Positions 25,395 to 36,175 of a stretch of 64,000 bases of DNA are shown one piece after another. The DNA comes from Ciona savignyi (taxonomy: Eukaryota > Chordata > Ascidiacea > Phlebobranchia > Cionidae), in contig CH002072.1 of NCBI GenBank assembly GCA_000149265.1, positions 212,049 to 276,048 on the forward strand, read 5' to 3'. A program made the position numbers and the translations under genes. Under the pieces are notes generated by a model that made no database searches, was not told the origin of the DNA, and saw nothing but the letters and a program-made list of their open reading frames with translations. Each line of letters opens with the position of its first letter. Position 1 is the stretch's first letter.

Positions 25395-25402
25395 ATATGC
25401 AG

Positions 25403-25910
25403 ATGAGGAACTTTCTGTTTTGTTGGATAATTGTAGCCAGGATGAAATGGAACAAACCAATTCCACTCAATATATTTCAAAACGATTAGAGTAGCCATCT
25501 TGCTCAATAGAAAGGTGTAAGTGGTCAACATAATTCAGTATAATAACAGAAGTGAAATAGTAAAAATTGATGTTTTAAGTGTTTGGAGATCAAGATTTTA
25601 AATTAATATAAGGATTACATTAACTTATTGCCAAACTAAATGATCAAAATAACTAAAACACCAGCCATGCTGCAAACTATACCAGGACATCAGAAGATAT
25701 AATGGAATATATAGAGGAAACTTAGAAAGATTTAGCTTAATATTCATTTATAAGCTTGATATCCCAAAAATGACGAGAAAGACACATAAGTCACTTTAAC
25801 CGTTTTAAGGACAATCTCCAGAAACCCAACTACATTTGTGGCCAGTCTGCATTAACCACTAAACGAGCATAAAGAAAATGCCATTATGAGATATATCATA
25901 AATAAGCAAG
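25403..25910. other. Single-copy DNA between the foldback element and KLHL unit 2
   Basis: No ORF, repeat or motif of note; it does not match the flank right of units 2 or 3 by eye. Confidence 0.45.
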
Positions 25911-26151
25911 AGGGAGCTCGGAAATACAACTTGCATTATAGCATTACTGCAACATTATCTTATCAGTAGTCCCATACACTTTAAGGGTTTTTTCTGTGTT
26001 TCCAGATTTTCAACCGATTTATTTGCTTGAGATTCCCAAGCAACATATATTTGGCATTTTATACATTACTTAATATCACAACAAATGATACAGATCAGAT
26101 ATTTAAATTAACTCACTGCTATATATGCTTAATTTGTATGCCTTAAGACTT
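25911..26151 (+). repeat. 5' flank of KLHL copy 2 (collinear with 4240-4480)
   Basis: GGGAGCTCGGAAATACAACT begins a stretch matching the KLHL copy 1 upstream region with scattered substitutions. It is interrupted by a SINE at 26152 and resumes at about 26425. Confidence 0.8.
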
Positions 26152-26424
26152 AGGATAGGATATTCATATTCATCCCCGTGAATTGGAAAACCAATAATGG
26201 AGTTAACACACGGGCAGTCGTCAGATCACCTCGCACCCACCGTCGGGTTACCGAAGCTATTTCAGCGTGTTGTATATGATTGATACGTTCATTTAAAGAA
26301 ACTATTAATCCGGTGGGTTCAGGTAATGTCCGCCCAAGGACACAACCGACTTGCTAGCGACCAGTTTCGCACCTGCAACCTTTCGATTGAAAGGCAACGC
26401 ACTTAACCACCAGACTAACCGGTT
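26152..26424 (-). repeat. tRNA-derived SINE between KLHL copy 2 and its 5' flank
   Basis: Minus-strand copy from the tail AGGATAGGATATTCAT to a head with AGCGGTT-type box A and a box B-like segment. Copies 1 and 3 lack it, so it is private to unit 2. It lies about 80 bp upstream of the start codon and could affect the promoter or 5' UTR. Confidence 0.88.
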
Positions 26425-26501
26425 GGAGTAAATTGTATGCTAATATGCAGCACCACACGGACAACTACGACTTTATTCTTAGTAATTTTTTTCCTGTGAT
26501 A

Positions 26502-28145
26502 ATGACTGCAAATAACTTGAATGAGAAAGAATATAGAAGCGATCATGAGGTCGGGTTACTTGACAATCTAAACAGTTTACGTGAAAAAAGGACACTTTGT
26601 GATGTCACATTCAATGCGGAAGGTGGAGAAGTATTAGCTCACAGAAGTATTCTTGCCGCGTTTTCCGAATATTACAGAGCCATGTTCACATCCAAGTGCA
26701 AAGAAGGCTGTACAGATGATGGTGTCAAAGTTGTTGGGATTACAGCTCTGATACTTAACCTGATCATAAGCTTCATATACACTGCAAAGATCACAATCAA
26801 CAGTGAAACGGTTTATCAACTGTACGAGGCGGCCGATATGTTGCAAATCAAATATGTGAAAGATTATTGTGTTGGCTTTCTTAAAGACACACTTGAAGTT
26901 GGGAACTGGTTAATCGTTCGGGCATTTGCACAAATGTACAATATTCCTGAGTTGGTGACACATTGTAACAATTTCTTCTTAGACAACTTAGAGTTGGTTT
27001 CAAATGGATTGGACTTTAAAGAATTGAATCCGGATGAAACTGAAGCTCTTATTAGAATAACAAAGACATCGGATTCTTCAAGTGAAGAGATGATTTTCAG
27101 AAGCATCATGAATTGGGTTAAACACGATCTTGAAAATCGACAACAATTCTTTGAGCGTTTGTTTCAACTGATTGACATCAAGAAATTACCAACTTCCTTC
27201 CTTAAAATGATTAAAAAAACTGAGTGGACTTGGATGAGAAAATGTGAAACTTTTGTTGATGTGATTGTGGCTGAATTAATCAATCGTAGTGAAAACCAAC
27301 CAGTAGAGGTAGCTAGAGCAGTCGAAATTGCATCCCAATTCCTGGTTGTGGGTGGTGATGGTAAAGCAAACAAACTTGTCAGTATTTACGATGTTGTTGG
27401 GAAACATTGGAGAAATATTGTGTCAACTTTGGAGGAAAGATGGGGTTCAACCAGTGTGAAGATAAACAACCATGTTTATGCAGCTGGTGGTGGATATCCT
27501 GCCACAGATTCTGTTGAGCGGTTGGACTTGGAGCAAATTAATGCTGGTTGGCACAAGGTGGCATCTATGAATGAGGAACGTAGGTTCGCAGCATCTACTG
27601 TGTTGAATGATAAAATGTTTAATGTGGGAGGTTGGAATAGTGAAACTTTATCATCGGCCGAAGTTTACATCCCAATGTTGGATACATGGACTAATATTGC
27701 TCCAATGGAAACCAAACGAGATGGCCATGCTCTTGTTTCATATGATGGTCGTTTATACGCGTTTGGTGGACGTAATGGGTATTATTTAAATTCAATGGAA
27801 AGTTTGGATCCAAGAATGAGGAAATGGGAAAAGTTAACTTCTATTAAAGAGAACAGAAGTGCACTGTGTGGTGTTGTTTGCAATGGTGAGATTTACGCCA
27901 TTGGTGGTGGACTTGATACGGTCGAAAGATACAATTTTCGAACCAATTCGTGGATGATGGCTAGAAGAATGAACTACAAGCGAGATTGTGCTCGCGCTTG
28001 CGTTGTGAACGGGAAGATATATGTCGTTGGAGGTTATAGTGAATCCAGAACCTCAGTGGAGGTTTATGATCCAACAATCGATGAATGGAAGATTGAAACC
28101 AACATGGAGATACCAAGATGTTATTCATCAGTTGTAGCTTTGTAA
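26502..28145 (+). CDS. KLHL-type BTB-BACK-kelch protein, copy 2 (intact, 547 aa)
   Basis: This is the only uninterrupted copy. The start at 26502 (MTANNLNEKEY) is the one conserved in all three; an in-frame ATG at 26445 would add 19 residues. BTB is at about 25-128 (LCDVTFNAEGG), BACK at about 135-235, and a six-blade kelch propeller at about 278-547 with FLVVGGD, VYAAGGG, MFNVGGW, LYAFGGR, IYAIGGG and IYVVGGY. The length is normal for KLHL Cullin-3 adaptors, which bring substrates to the CUL3-RBX1 ubiquitin ligase. It is intronless across the coding region, with a conserved acceptor-like TTATTCTTAG (AG 26481-26482) just upstream. The specific orthologue and substrate cannot be named. Confidence 0.9.
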   Translation: MTANNLNEKEYRSDHEVGLLDNLNSLREKRTLCDVTFNAEGGEVLAHRSILAAFSEYYRAMFTSKCKEGCTDDGVKVVGITALILNLIISFIYTAKITINSETVYQLYEAADMLQIKYVKDYCVGFLKDTLEVGNWLIVRAFAQMYNIPELVTHCNNFFLDNLELVSNGLDFKELNPDETEALIRITKTSDSSSEEMIFRSIMNWVKHDLENRQQFFERLFQLIDIKKLPTSFLKMIKKTEWTWMRKCETFVDVIVAELINRSENQPVEVARAVEIASQFLVVGGDGKANKLVSIYDVVGKHWRNIVSTLEERWGSTSVKINNHVYAAGGGYPATDSVERLDLEQINAGWHKVASMNEERRFAASTVLNDKMFNVGGWNSETLSSAEVYIPMLDTWTNIAPMETKRDGHALVSYDGRLYAFGGRNGYYLNSMESLDPRMRKWEKLTSIKENRSALCGVVCNGEIYAIGGGLDTVERYNFRTNSWMMARRMNYKRDCARACVVNGKIYVVGGYSESRTSVEVYDPTIDEWKIETNMEIPRCYSSVVAL

Positions 28146-29419
28146 GCGATATCTACAACCAAGCCACCAAGATTACATTGCTAATAATTCAACTATTTTG
28201 TTCACAATTACATATAGTTAATCTCACAGGATTTAATATTTCCTTTATAGTTTAGACTTATCCAATTATGTGAATTCCAATTTAAATATGTCACATGTTA
28301 ACAACTATATACGCCATACATCATACAGTTACTTAAATTTATTTTACAAGAGTTTTACCTATTTGTGCTTTATATATATAATACACTGTGATTACCATCA
28401 AAATTATTATCCTTATATTTCTGCTGAGATTCAACTAAAACAATTATTCCGTATAACATGCTGGTAAACAACATGCAAAACATGTGGTGGCAATTTGGGG
28501 GAATTACCAATGCTTTTCTTATGTCATACGGAGCAGCCATATACTATGCTTCGTGAATCTCTAACACCTATATATTGTGTATAACTGGTACATTGTATCA
28601 ATGGTATAACAGGCGCAGGAATATATCCGTGGTATTTGCGGGTGAAACTGTGTAAATATTAATAAACATTTTGTGGAAGTACTTTGATGTCTTATTATTG
28701 TTTTGATTCATTTGCGGCATGAATTATAAAGATGAAGAGATCAACGACATTAAATTCGGCTGACAAAGTAATAAACACCGCAATTTTGGATTCAATTCAT
28801 CTTTATAGATACAACATAATTTCGTCCTGTTATATCCATTTAGCTTGGTGGGTTAATGTGTCGCCTTTCAGCCGAAAGGTTGCAGGTGAAGTAACCACGG
28901 GAACAAACATGAATATCATATCCTATATATTTCATGTTTTGTTTTAGTTTAGTTTACTATATATTTTTATATTGATTTTAGTATTTAAAAAAACAATAAT
29001 CAAAGAGCATATACGAAAAACGGCGGAAGTTGTGTATGGGGTGCCCTCTAGCGTTTTAAGTTCATAATATTTTAAACAAAAACTTTCGCCCTCTTGAGTT
29101 TTCCGTCGACAGTGCTAAAGAATAAATATTGTATCCACAATAGTCGCAAATGGATTTGTGGAATAATTGGTGTGGAAAACATGCATTTAATGACGTTAAA
29201 ATATGACATTTAATATTTAAATCATGATATTAATTGCGTATTAGCATTGACTTAAAATATTTAGTGCTGATAGCAACGTTCAATTTCTTTGTTTTCAGGC
29301 ACTTCCCTCTCAATAAATACTTTTCGAATTTATATAGAATTAAAGCTCCACACTGCTACCTAACGGTAATAAAAAATACCGAAAAATATTCCGTAAGTAA
29401 AAATATGCCTAAACATTAT
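28146..29419 (+). repeat. 3' tail of KLHL unit 2
   Basis: Collinear with the unit 1 and unit 3 tails but shortened. It joins BEL internal sequence at about 29418, so about 600 bp of tail and the BEL 3' LTR are deleted. TATTAATAAACATT (about 28658) is a candidate polyadenylation signal. No coding region is supported. Confidence 0.8.
28836..28925 (+). repeat. Internally deleted SINE in the unit 2 tail
   Basis: Head TTAGCTTGGTGGGTTAATGT through GGTTGCAGGTG, then straight to the terminal ACATGAATATCATATCCTAT; about 95 bp of body is missing relative to 59410-59592. Confidence 0.75.
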
Positions 29420-29665
29420 AATACACGTAATATCAGCGAACAATAAAGGCAAGTTTGCGATGCGATTGAAATACGTCAGCAAGAACGTAGGAAAGAAAAT
29501 TAGTACAAAAACAGAATCAGTAATTGCGCAGAAATATATCGGTAGAAAGGCGTTAAGCGGTCAGTACACGCGCAATAAAGGGAAGTGGTGTCATATAAAC
29601 GAAATACAAAGGCTACGTATCAGACGTAAATCTTTGGAATCAACAATCAGACACAATTTAGCAAT

Positions 29666-30733
29666 TGGCCGCTTTACGAGACTGTTGGGCGTCTTAACCA
29701 AAACCGTACGCACGGCTCTGTGTTTATCACCATGTGTCCATTACACGGCCCAGTACCCACTTTGAACGTGACCGACTCTCGTCCAGCAGAACTATATCGT
29801 TATTTCAAAGTTTGATCTTTTGCTGTACCACTTTTGGCGTTCAATCAAATTGGGCAAAAATTCTGACACCCAACGTTTCCAGAATATATTGGCCATATGT
29901 TGCACTTGGGCCTATCTCTGTCTCGCGTACGACGCTTTCTCATCAAAGAGGCCTGGAGTTTCATTTGGTGAACCACGCAGTAGCAGCAAGTGATTTGGCG
30001 TTATTGGGTTATCGCTGTGTAGATCAATAATGACAGGAACGAGCGGCCTTAAATTAACATTCGATTCCACCTTTACGAACAGTGTATTCAAAGCTTCGTC
30101 AGTAAGCAGGCCCCTTGGTGAATGCATGGATGACAGCAAACGGCGGACTGACCGTATCATCCGTTCCCATACGCCGCCCATGTGGGAGGCTGCAGGCGGG
30201 TTGAAGGACCACGCTATTGCCCTTTGTCGCAAATCCTCAGCAATCTGTTCACGGTTCCACACGGCAAGGGATAATCGAAGTATCTTCTCTGCACCAACAA
30301 AATTGGTCCCGTTATCACTGTATATTTGTTTTGGTTTACCTCGCCGACCTATAAATCGGCGAAGGGCATTTAAAAATGAATCAGCAGAAATATCATTAGC
30401 CATTTCAATATGTAAGGCTTGGATGGTGAGGCAAGTGAATATACATCCGTATCTTTGAATTTCACTCCGGTTTTGCTTCACAGAGAACGGACCGAAGTAG
30501 CCAACCCCGACATGGCTAAAGGTAGGTTCGCCAGCCTGTAGGCGCCCAGAAGGCAGTTGTGCCATAATCTGACATCCAGGAACGGCGCTTCTTCTTTTGC
30601 ACGGCAGACATTTTGTCAAGACTCGGCGAACGGCAACTCCAATTTTCAGTATCCAAAATCTCCCACGTAGCGCAGATAAGGTGTGTCCGTAACCAGAATG
30701 CCCCACACTCTTGTGGTATTCGTCGATGATCAA
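29666..30733 (-). pseudogene. BEL/Pao copy 2 integrase and DUF5641-type domain
   Basis: The open part 29912-30733 covers the zinc-binding motif (YHKSVGHSGYGH, CLPCKR) and the catalytic core. The first catalytic Asp is changed to Gly (HVGVGYFGPF), while the second (YSDNGTNF) and the Glu (VWERM) remain. A nonsense codon after KASYARQR ends the frame, and the C-terminal Pao domain continues out of frame to about 29666. Copy 1 carries a different catalytic loss. Confidence 0.85.
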
Positions 30734-30738
30734 GTTCG

Positions 30739-31803
30739 TTACGTGAGAATAACATGGTATAGAATAATCGGGTGTTTTGCGTCATACTCGACCGGTACTT
30801 TATCAATACGACCGCCGACGCGCAGCACTCCATTTCTCAGTAAGGGGTTCAGTTTAGAAAGGTCACGAATACAGTCGTCTTTCTTTATTTGCCTTTTGGA
30901 ATCCAAAATAGAGATCGTTGATCCGAAATGTTTGCGCTGTTCATACTTTATTAGTTCAATTTCTGCACTTTCAAGCTCTTTCACGCTGAGCGAAGCCGTC
31001 AAATGGCCTGCCGGTGGGCAGACATTGCAAATCTTTTGGAGCAGGAACATCTTGCATCTAGACAGCCAAGCCGCTGCCTTTTTTAATCGATACCACGACG
31101 AAAAGTGGTTAATCAAGCGATCGGTACTAAATTCAGTAACCATTTCATCTGTAGTCAGTAAGTTCACATTGGCGTTCTGTTCTTTCATGGGTAAAAATTC
31201 ATCTGGGACCTTTGGAAGCGATACTGGACATTCAGGCCATTTGCTCTCCACTTGCCATAGAAAGTCGGGTCCATTTAGCCATCGTCCGGATTGTGTCAGT
31301 AGTTTAGTGGTAAGTCCGCGAGTTGCGTCATCGGCAGGATTCAGTTCAGTCGGAACGAATTTCCCAAGATTAATATCTGCATGGCGCTCGATTTCGGCGA
31401 TTCGGTTGGTAACAAACGTAGGAAACCGTTTCTTGCAATTGTATATTGTCTGTAATACCGCGGTGGAATCTGTCCAAAAGGTTGATTGGCAGCTCGTCAA
31501 CTTTAGTTCTCTTCTGGCTAATTGGTCATGGCGGACAGCCAGAACGGCCGCCGTTAATTCTAGTCGTGGAATAGACATGGTGCTCATCGGAGCTACTCTG
31601 GCTTTTCCGATGAGAAACGAGCAATAGTTATTTCCTTTAATATCAATAAAACACAGGTAAGACACTGCGCCATAAGCCACGGTAGATGCATCTGCAAAGT
31701 GATGAAGTTCAGTATGAATAACTCTTCCCAGTGACGGTGGTTTAAAGCAGCGTTGGACTCTAACTTGTTCAAGTCCAGGTAATTCTTCCAGCCAGGTGAT
31801 CCA
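30739..31803 (-). pseudogene. BEL/Pao copy 2 RNase H / A17-type region
   Basis: Frame as in copy 1 (STVAYGAVSYLCF, FWTDSTAVLQ, VLRVGGRID), ending at the shared HPIILYHVILT break. A private nonsense codon at 31804-31806 (GAG to TAG relative to copy 1) cuts its upstream part. A 314-residue antisense ORF (30683-31627, plus strand) is a shadow of it. Confidence 0.83.
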
Positions 31804-31841
31804 CTAATTTTCCTCTTCTTGGGAGACCTTTTCATCCCAGT

Positions 31842-32807
31842 TTAATCCTCGTTTACAGAGTCTCTACCACAACAGCCTTGCTCAATCAGGACGGGGGCCG
31901 CGAAACCCAGGGAGTCGTATATCGAGCTAATGACCGACAAAATTCCTCTTCTGGTTACCGGCTTCTTCTGTGGTGTAACAGTAAATGAAAATTCATCCGG
32001 TTGGACTCTCCATTGCACACCAAGGTCGCGCTCGTCCAAGCAAGCATCGATATTAAGAGAAGACGCGTTCTTTGCTCTCTCCCTTTCAGGAATCGTTTTC
32101 AGTACTTCCGGATTGTTAGACAACCATTTCAATAGGTGGAATCCTGCACGAGCAAGTAGCTCTCGCAGATCAGTTACAAGCTTGGTAGCTTTATCTATGT
32201 TCTCGACAGACACTAAGCAGTCGTCGACATAAAAGTTATTTATGACCACATTCGCAGCCAAATCGTCGTAATCGTCTCCGTACACACGGGCGCATTCCTT
32301 TAAACAGAATGCCTCGTAGCTGGGTGACGACGTTGCACCAAACAAATGCACCAGCATCTGGTACACAGTCGTTTCATCTTGTAAATTGCCACCTTTCCAC
32401 CAAAGGAAGCTCAACATATCAGTATCCCTTGGATCGGCTCTAACTTGGTGGAACATCCCTTCCACGTCGGCCACTAGGGCGATTTGGTTCTGACGAAAGC
32501 GAGTCAGCACACCTATGAGACTGTTCGTTAAATCTGGTCCTTGCATCAGTACATCGTTTAGCGAAAGGCCATTATGTTTAGCCGCGTAATCAAACACCAC
32601 ACGCACTTTACCGGGCTTGCGTGGATGTACGACAGGGTGGTGGGGAATAAACCACCGTTTTCTAGAAGCGTGAATTTCAGTAGCAGATACTTCCCGCGCA
32701 TACCCCTTTTTAATGTGTGACTGTACAGCATCAGTATATTGCACGTGAAGTTCGTCGTTTTTCAGTAAAAGTCTCTTGAGACCATCAGCGCGCTTTTGCG
32801 CCATCAC
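31842..32807 (-). pseudogene. BEL/Pao copy 2 reverse transcriptase (open, 321 aa)
   Basis: The frame is uninterrupted from KRADGLKRLLLK through [31 protein letters not shown] and [11 protein letters not shown] (catalytic YVDD), to the same SVNED-stop as copy 1. The RT core is the best preserved part of any BEL copy here, but it is detached from RNase H by the old frame break. Confidence 0.87.
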
Positions 32808-33151
32808 GCGATTGTCAGGTAACTCACGAGCACAAGTTTTGTTCGGCAGTGGTAATTGAAATGGCCATTTACCATAGAAACTGACTTCTTCATTAATTCG
32901 TGGGCAATACGATCTTCTCTTGACGTCGGCGACGGGAGGACGGCCGTTGAATCGCCAAAGTCAGTGTTCCACAGGCGATTAATCTGACGTGATAAAGCGT
33001 CAGACGTCGTCGTTAAATTGTTCTGTATAGTGGTCTATGAACACGGCGATAGGGAGGGGCCATCAACGACCAACCGAACGGGTTTCCCACGCAACAGGTT
33101 CATCTCTTTTTCCTTTGAGGACTTTCTGTACCCACAACGCTTCTGGTACAT

Positions 33152-34549
33152 CTATAACACTTCTGGTACATTTACGATAAGAAGGGTAACGGTGCCACCA
33201 TCAACATGTGGAAATTCTATACCTTTCATGTGACCTATTTTATCCAACACATGCCCTCGTGGAAGAATGTTTGGTCGTACTGGAATCTGGTCCACTGACA
33301 CTACACTCTGTATTTCAACTTCAGTTTCACCGTTTAATGAACAAACGGTTAGGTCAGTAGTGATACCATTGTACGTCGATTCAGCACAGAGGGTGGTCAG
33401 GGATATCTGTTTGTGAGTTCCTGTAATGCCAAGAGCGCTCGTTAGGGTACTGTTACATAACGTGGCCGAAGATCCGGAATCGAGAAAGGCGTATGTCCGC
33501 ACCTCGCGGTTCTTGTATCGGGCGTTCACTGGTACCACGCACATGCATACGCCCTTCGCTTTGTACTCTTCTGTATGATGACACTGGCTACTTCCGGAAA
33601 GTATGGAAGAGCATGACGTCGCTGCTTTCGCTTGATCATCAGTTTTTTCGGGTTTGGAAACTTTAGTAAAACTGTAGTGCAAAAGCGAGTGATGATACGT
33701 GCTATTACATTCCCCACAGCATTCTGCTGAAGGACAATCTGCCACACGGTGACCTCTTTGCAGGCACCGAAAGCACAATCCTTTGACAGATGCCAACTCG
33801 CGTCGTTCGCGTCCGTTCATTTTCTTGAATTTAAAGCACTGCGGTAGCGCATGCTTCTTGTCGCATAAATCGCACACAGTCGGTAATTGTTCTGTAATCT
33901 CGTGAGTATTGAAGGCGGCCGCTTTCCGGTATCGTCCTGGCTCACGACTGTACAAGCTTTCTCCATACAGAGAATTATAAATCTTCGATTGTCTTGCAAC
34001 AAACGCAACGAGGTCTAGGAAGCCAGCGTCCCTGCACTTCTCCTCAGCAACGCAGACAGACCACTCGATCCATTTTGTCTGTAGGCTATCAGGTAATTTG
34101 TTTATGATCGGTAAACGGCAGTGCAGAGAGTTAATGCCCGCGTATTCACCGACGTCAGCAAGGGCACTCTTACATCTCTGTAGCAATATGTCCAGTTTCA
34201 ATAACCCGGCTGGATCCCTTTCTCCAACTACCGGCGCCTTCGCCAGCAGTTTACTACAAGCCTTGGAGGTAATGTGTGGCCTCCCATTTGGTTGAAACAA
34301 CTGTTCACGGGCCAATCGGTAACCACTTAGAGCATCCTTACTGAAGTGCGACAACTGACGCCGTACCTCAGGTTCACACTGCTGTAGCAAGTAAATCAAT
34401 CGAGTCGACTCTGACTTTACATGTTGTTCAATATGAGTTTCAAAATTCCGTACAAATTCGTAATAATCTAGAGGATCTCCATTAAATTTCATTAATTCTG
34501 ATCGTGGCGGTAGAGTAACGTCAGCATTCATTTGTCGGTAGTTTGGCAT
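33152..34549 (-). pseudogene. BEL/Pao copy 2 gag body plus aspartic protease (465 aa)
   Basis: A continuous frame from MPNYRQMNADVTLPPRSELM through the Pao gag core, CDLCDKKHALPQC, an intact CCHC knuckle (CFRCLQRGHRVADC) and the protease active site AFLDSGSSATL. It ends at VTLLIVNVPEVL-stop. Copy 1 has this region split in two, so here the gag-protease fusion is directly visible. Confidence 0.88.
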
Positions 34550-35054
34550 TGCAGGTTCTGTATCCGTGGCGGTGCTTGATAAGCGTCGTCACCATTCGGC
34601 AGCGGCCGAAGCATCGGTTCTTTATGTGTATCATGTCGTGGCATCTCACCCACCTCTGCAGCAATCGGTGTGTGTTTCGTGGTGGGGTTGACGGCAATAT
34701 TTTCGATGTGTGGAGTTGGGAGCTGCTCATCCCAAGCACGTAATTCAAGCTCGGCCAACTCTGCTTTGCGCTCAGCTTATCTTGTCTGTAAAATCGCCCT
34801 ATTCTCGGCTTCTCTAGCCTCAAGTTCTGCACGCTCACGAGCGCTTTAAGCGACCTGCTGTGCTTCAAGACGAGCCTTCTGAGCATGGACATACGCTTCT
34901 CGTCGTTTTGTACTTGACCTGGAACTTCTTGTCATATTGGACGACGTTGCGATTGTCGGAGCCTTTTCGGCACTTAGAAGCCATTCAGTAGCTCTTCCTT
35001 TGAATTCTAGTTGGCTTTGTACCACACATTGCAGAAGGGGATGGCCTTGGTCGT
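34550..35054 (-). pseudogene. BEL/Pao copy 2 gag N-terminal segment, downstream of the Kolobok-like insertion
   Basis: Frames for ELELRAWDEQLPTPHIENIA and for the LLQCVV ... EFKGRATEWLLSAEKA segment lie here, with a stop and indels between them. The segment is severed from the gag start (37396-37581) by the element at 35059-37391. Confidence 0.7.
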
Positions 35055-35812
35055 TTAAAGGGGAACTGAAGTCATTTTTAAGAATATCTTAATAAATGGA
35101 AAAAAATACGCTGATTTTAAAAATCAAATCAGTTTCTTCCAATATTTTTTTGTTAAAGAGTTATGAGCAAATATGCATTTCATTTTATGTTAGGGGATTT
35201 CCCGCATTACGTCACTGACGTTGTTGAGATTTTGTGCCTATATGCATTGTATACAATCATGTGCCAGTTTAGAGGTGAATTAGTAACATAAGCGCCTGCA
35301 GGAGCGTTGTATTTTCGTTTTTTTATGGAGACTTAGCATAACACTTGTCATATAGCCTAACTGAACCAATGTACCCGCGTGACAGCTTACCTTAAGCGCG
35401 CTCATTCAGGCCTGCACGATCCTGGACCTAAGCTGAATGCTGAGGTATACAGGTCTCGTATTTAAATGACTTTAGAATAATAAGTCTTAGTAATTTATAT
35501 CATAAATCATAGAAGTGAAGATAGAACAAGAAAACTAGAACAGGAGAAACTAACTGCCAGCAATTTATAGAAATAAACCAGCCATCAATCAAAGATCAGA
35601 CTATGCGGTGGGAACATCCTATTTCTTTCATGATTGTTGCTTTTCAATATATAGCCATAATCTGCAACGTAGACTAGCAATGTTATTATCAACCCCTAGG
35701 CTACAAACTGAGAGTGTGAGAGATTTGGTATACATATGCATAGAAGTTTTAACAAATTTCTTTTGTTTTCTTCATTTCTAGAGTAAATTTAAGTTAATGT
35801 TGTAACACTAAA

Positions 35813-36175
35813 ATGGATGACAGTTTTCAGCATTCTGGCATGGATGAAAGAAGTTTTATTGTACACAATAAAACAACACAAATTTAGTCATGTGCGTTTG
35901 AACAAAGGAAAACGTCTGAAAGTATCTTTGAAATTTATGCAAGCCCCATAGAAGAAAATGTTTATTTAGAAACATTACCTATTGACATGACTTGGTGCCG
36001 TTGCAAAAACTGTATTCTTATGGACAGACCGCAAGAATGTTTATGCTGCATGAATGTACATGCATTTGTGCACAAAATAACGCCAGACTGGACTTGCATT
36101 ACTAAAAGCCCTTATTTTTCAATTATCTGCTTGGATAAAGAAGTTCTTGAAGTTGCACTTGATGTACTGGGTTGA
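35813..36175 (+). CDS. P2X7-ballast-like Cys-rich protein, element A (one in-frame stop)
   Basis: The frame runs from ATG 35813 (MDDSFQHSGMDERSF) to a stop at 36173-36175 and is interrupted only by TAG at 35885-35887. The C-terminal part has WCRCKNCILM, ECLCCMN, WTCITKSPYF and ICLDKEVLEVAL. Its pattern, CxCxxC-M, E-C-x-CC, then CIT-x(2)-PYF-x(3)-CL-x(3)-VL, is that of the zinc-binding cytoplasmic ballast domain of P2X7 and related stand-alone proteins. The upstream TTCTTCATTTCTAG is a good splice acceptor. The TAG is conserved in elements B and C, so it may be intronic or the real start may be downstream (ATG 35987). Its last 64 bp overlap the THAP ORF. Confidence 0.6.

Larger units (their letters stand above)
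18637..25402. mobile_element. Foldback-type DNA element with satellite arms and SGNH/Ulp1/PHD cargo
   Basis: The element spans 18645-25394 and is flanked by a perfect 8-bp duplication ATATGCAG (18637-18644 and 25395-25402). Its ends, AACCAAAGTTCTTTTACC and its inverse, begin arms of about 2 kb that are inverted copies of each other. The outer 215 bp are nearly identical in the two arms, so it is young. The inner arms are tandem 184-bp units. The core (20775-23630) holds one interrupted gene. Long inverted arms built of tandem subrepeats are the hallmark of foldback elements; an 8-bp duplication is compatible with several superfamilies. No transposase is recognisable, so it may be mobilised in trans or the cargo may take part. 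Confidence 0.85.

Noticed and set aside
30683-31627. 314-aa plus-strand ORF opposite the BEL copy 2 RNase H region (and 191 aa at 11376-11951 in copy 1)
   Set aside because: It is antisense to a well-identified retroelement frame and its residues are not conserved beyond what the sense strand requires.
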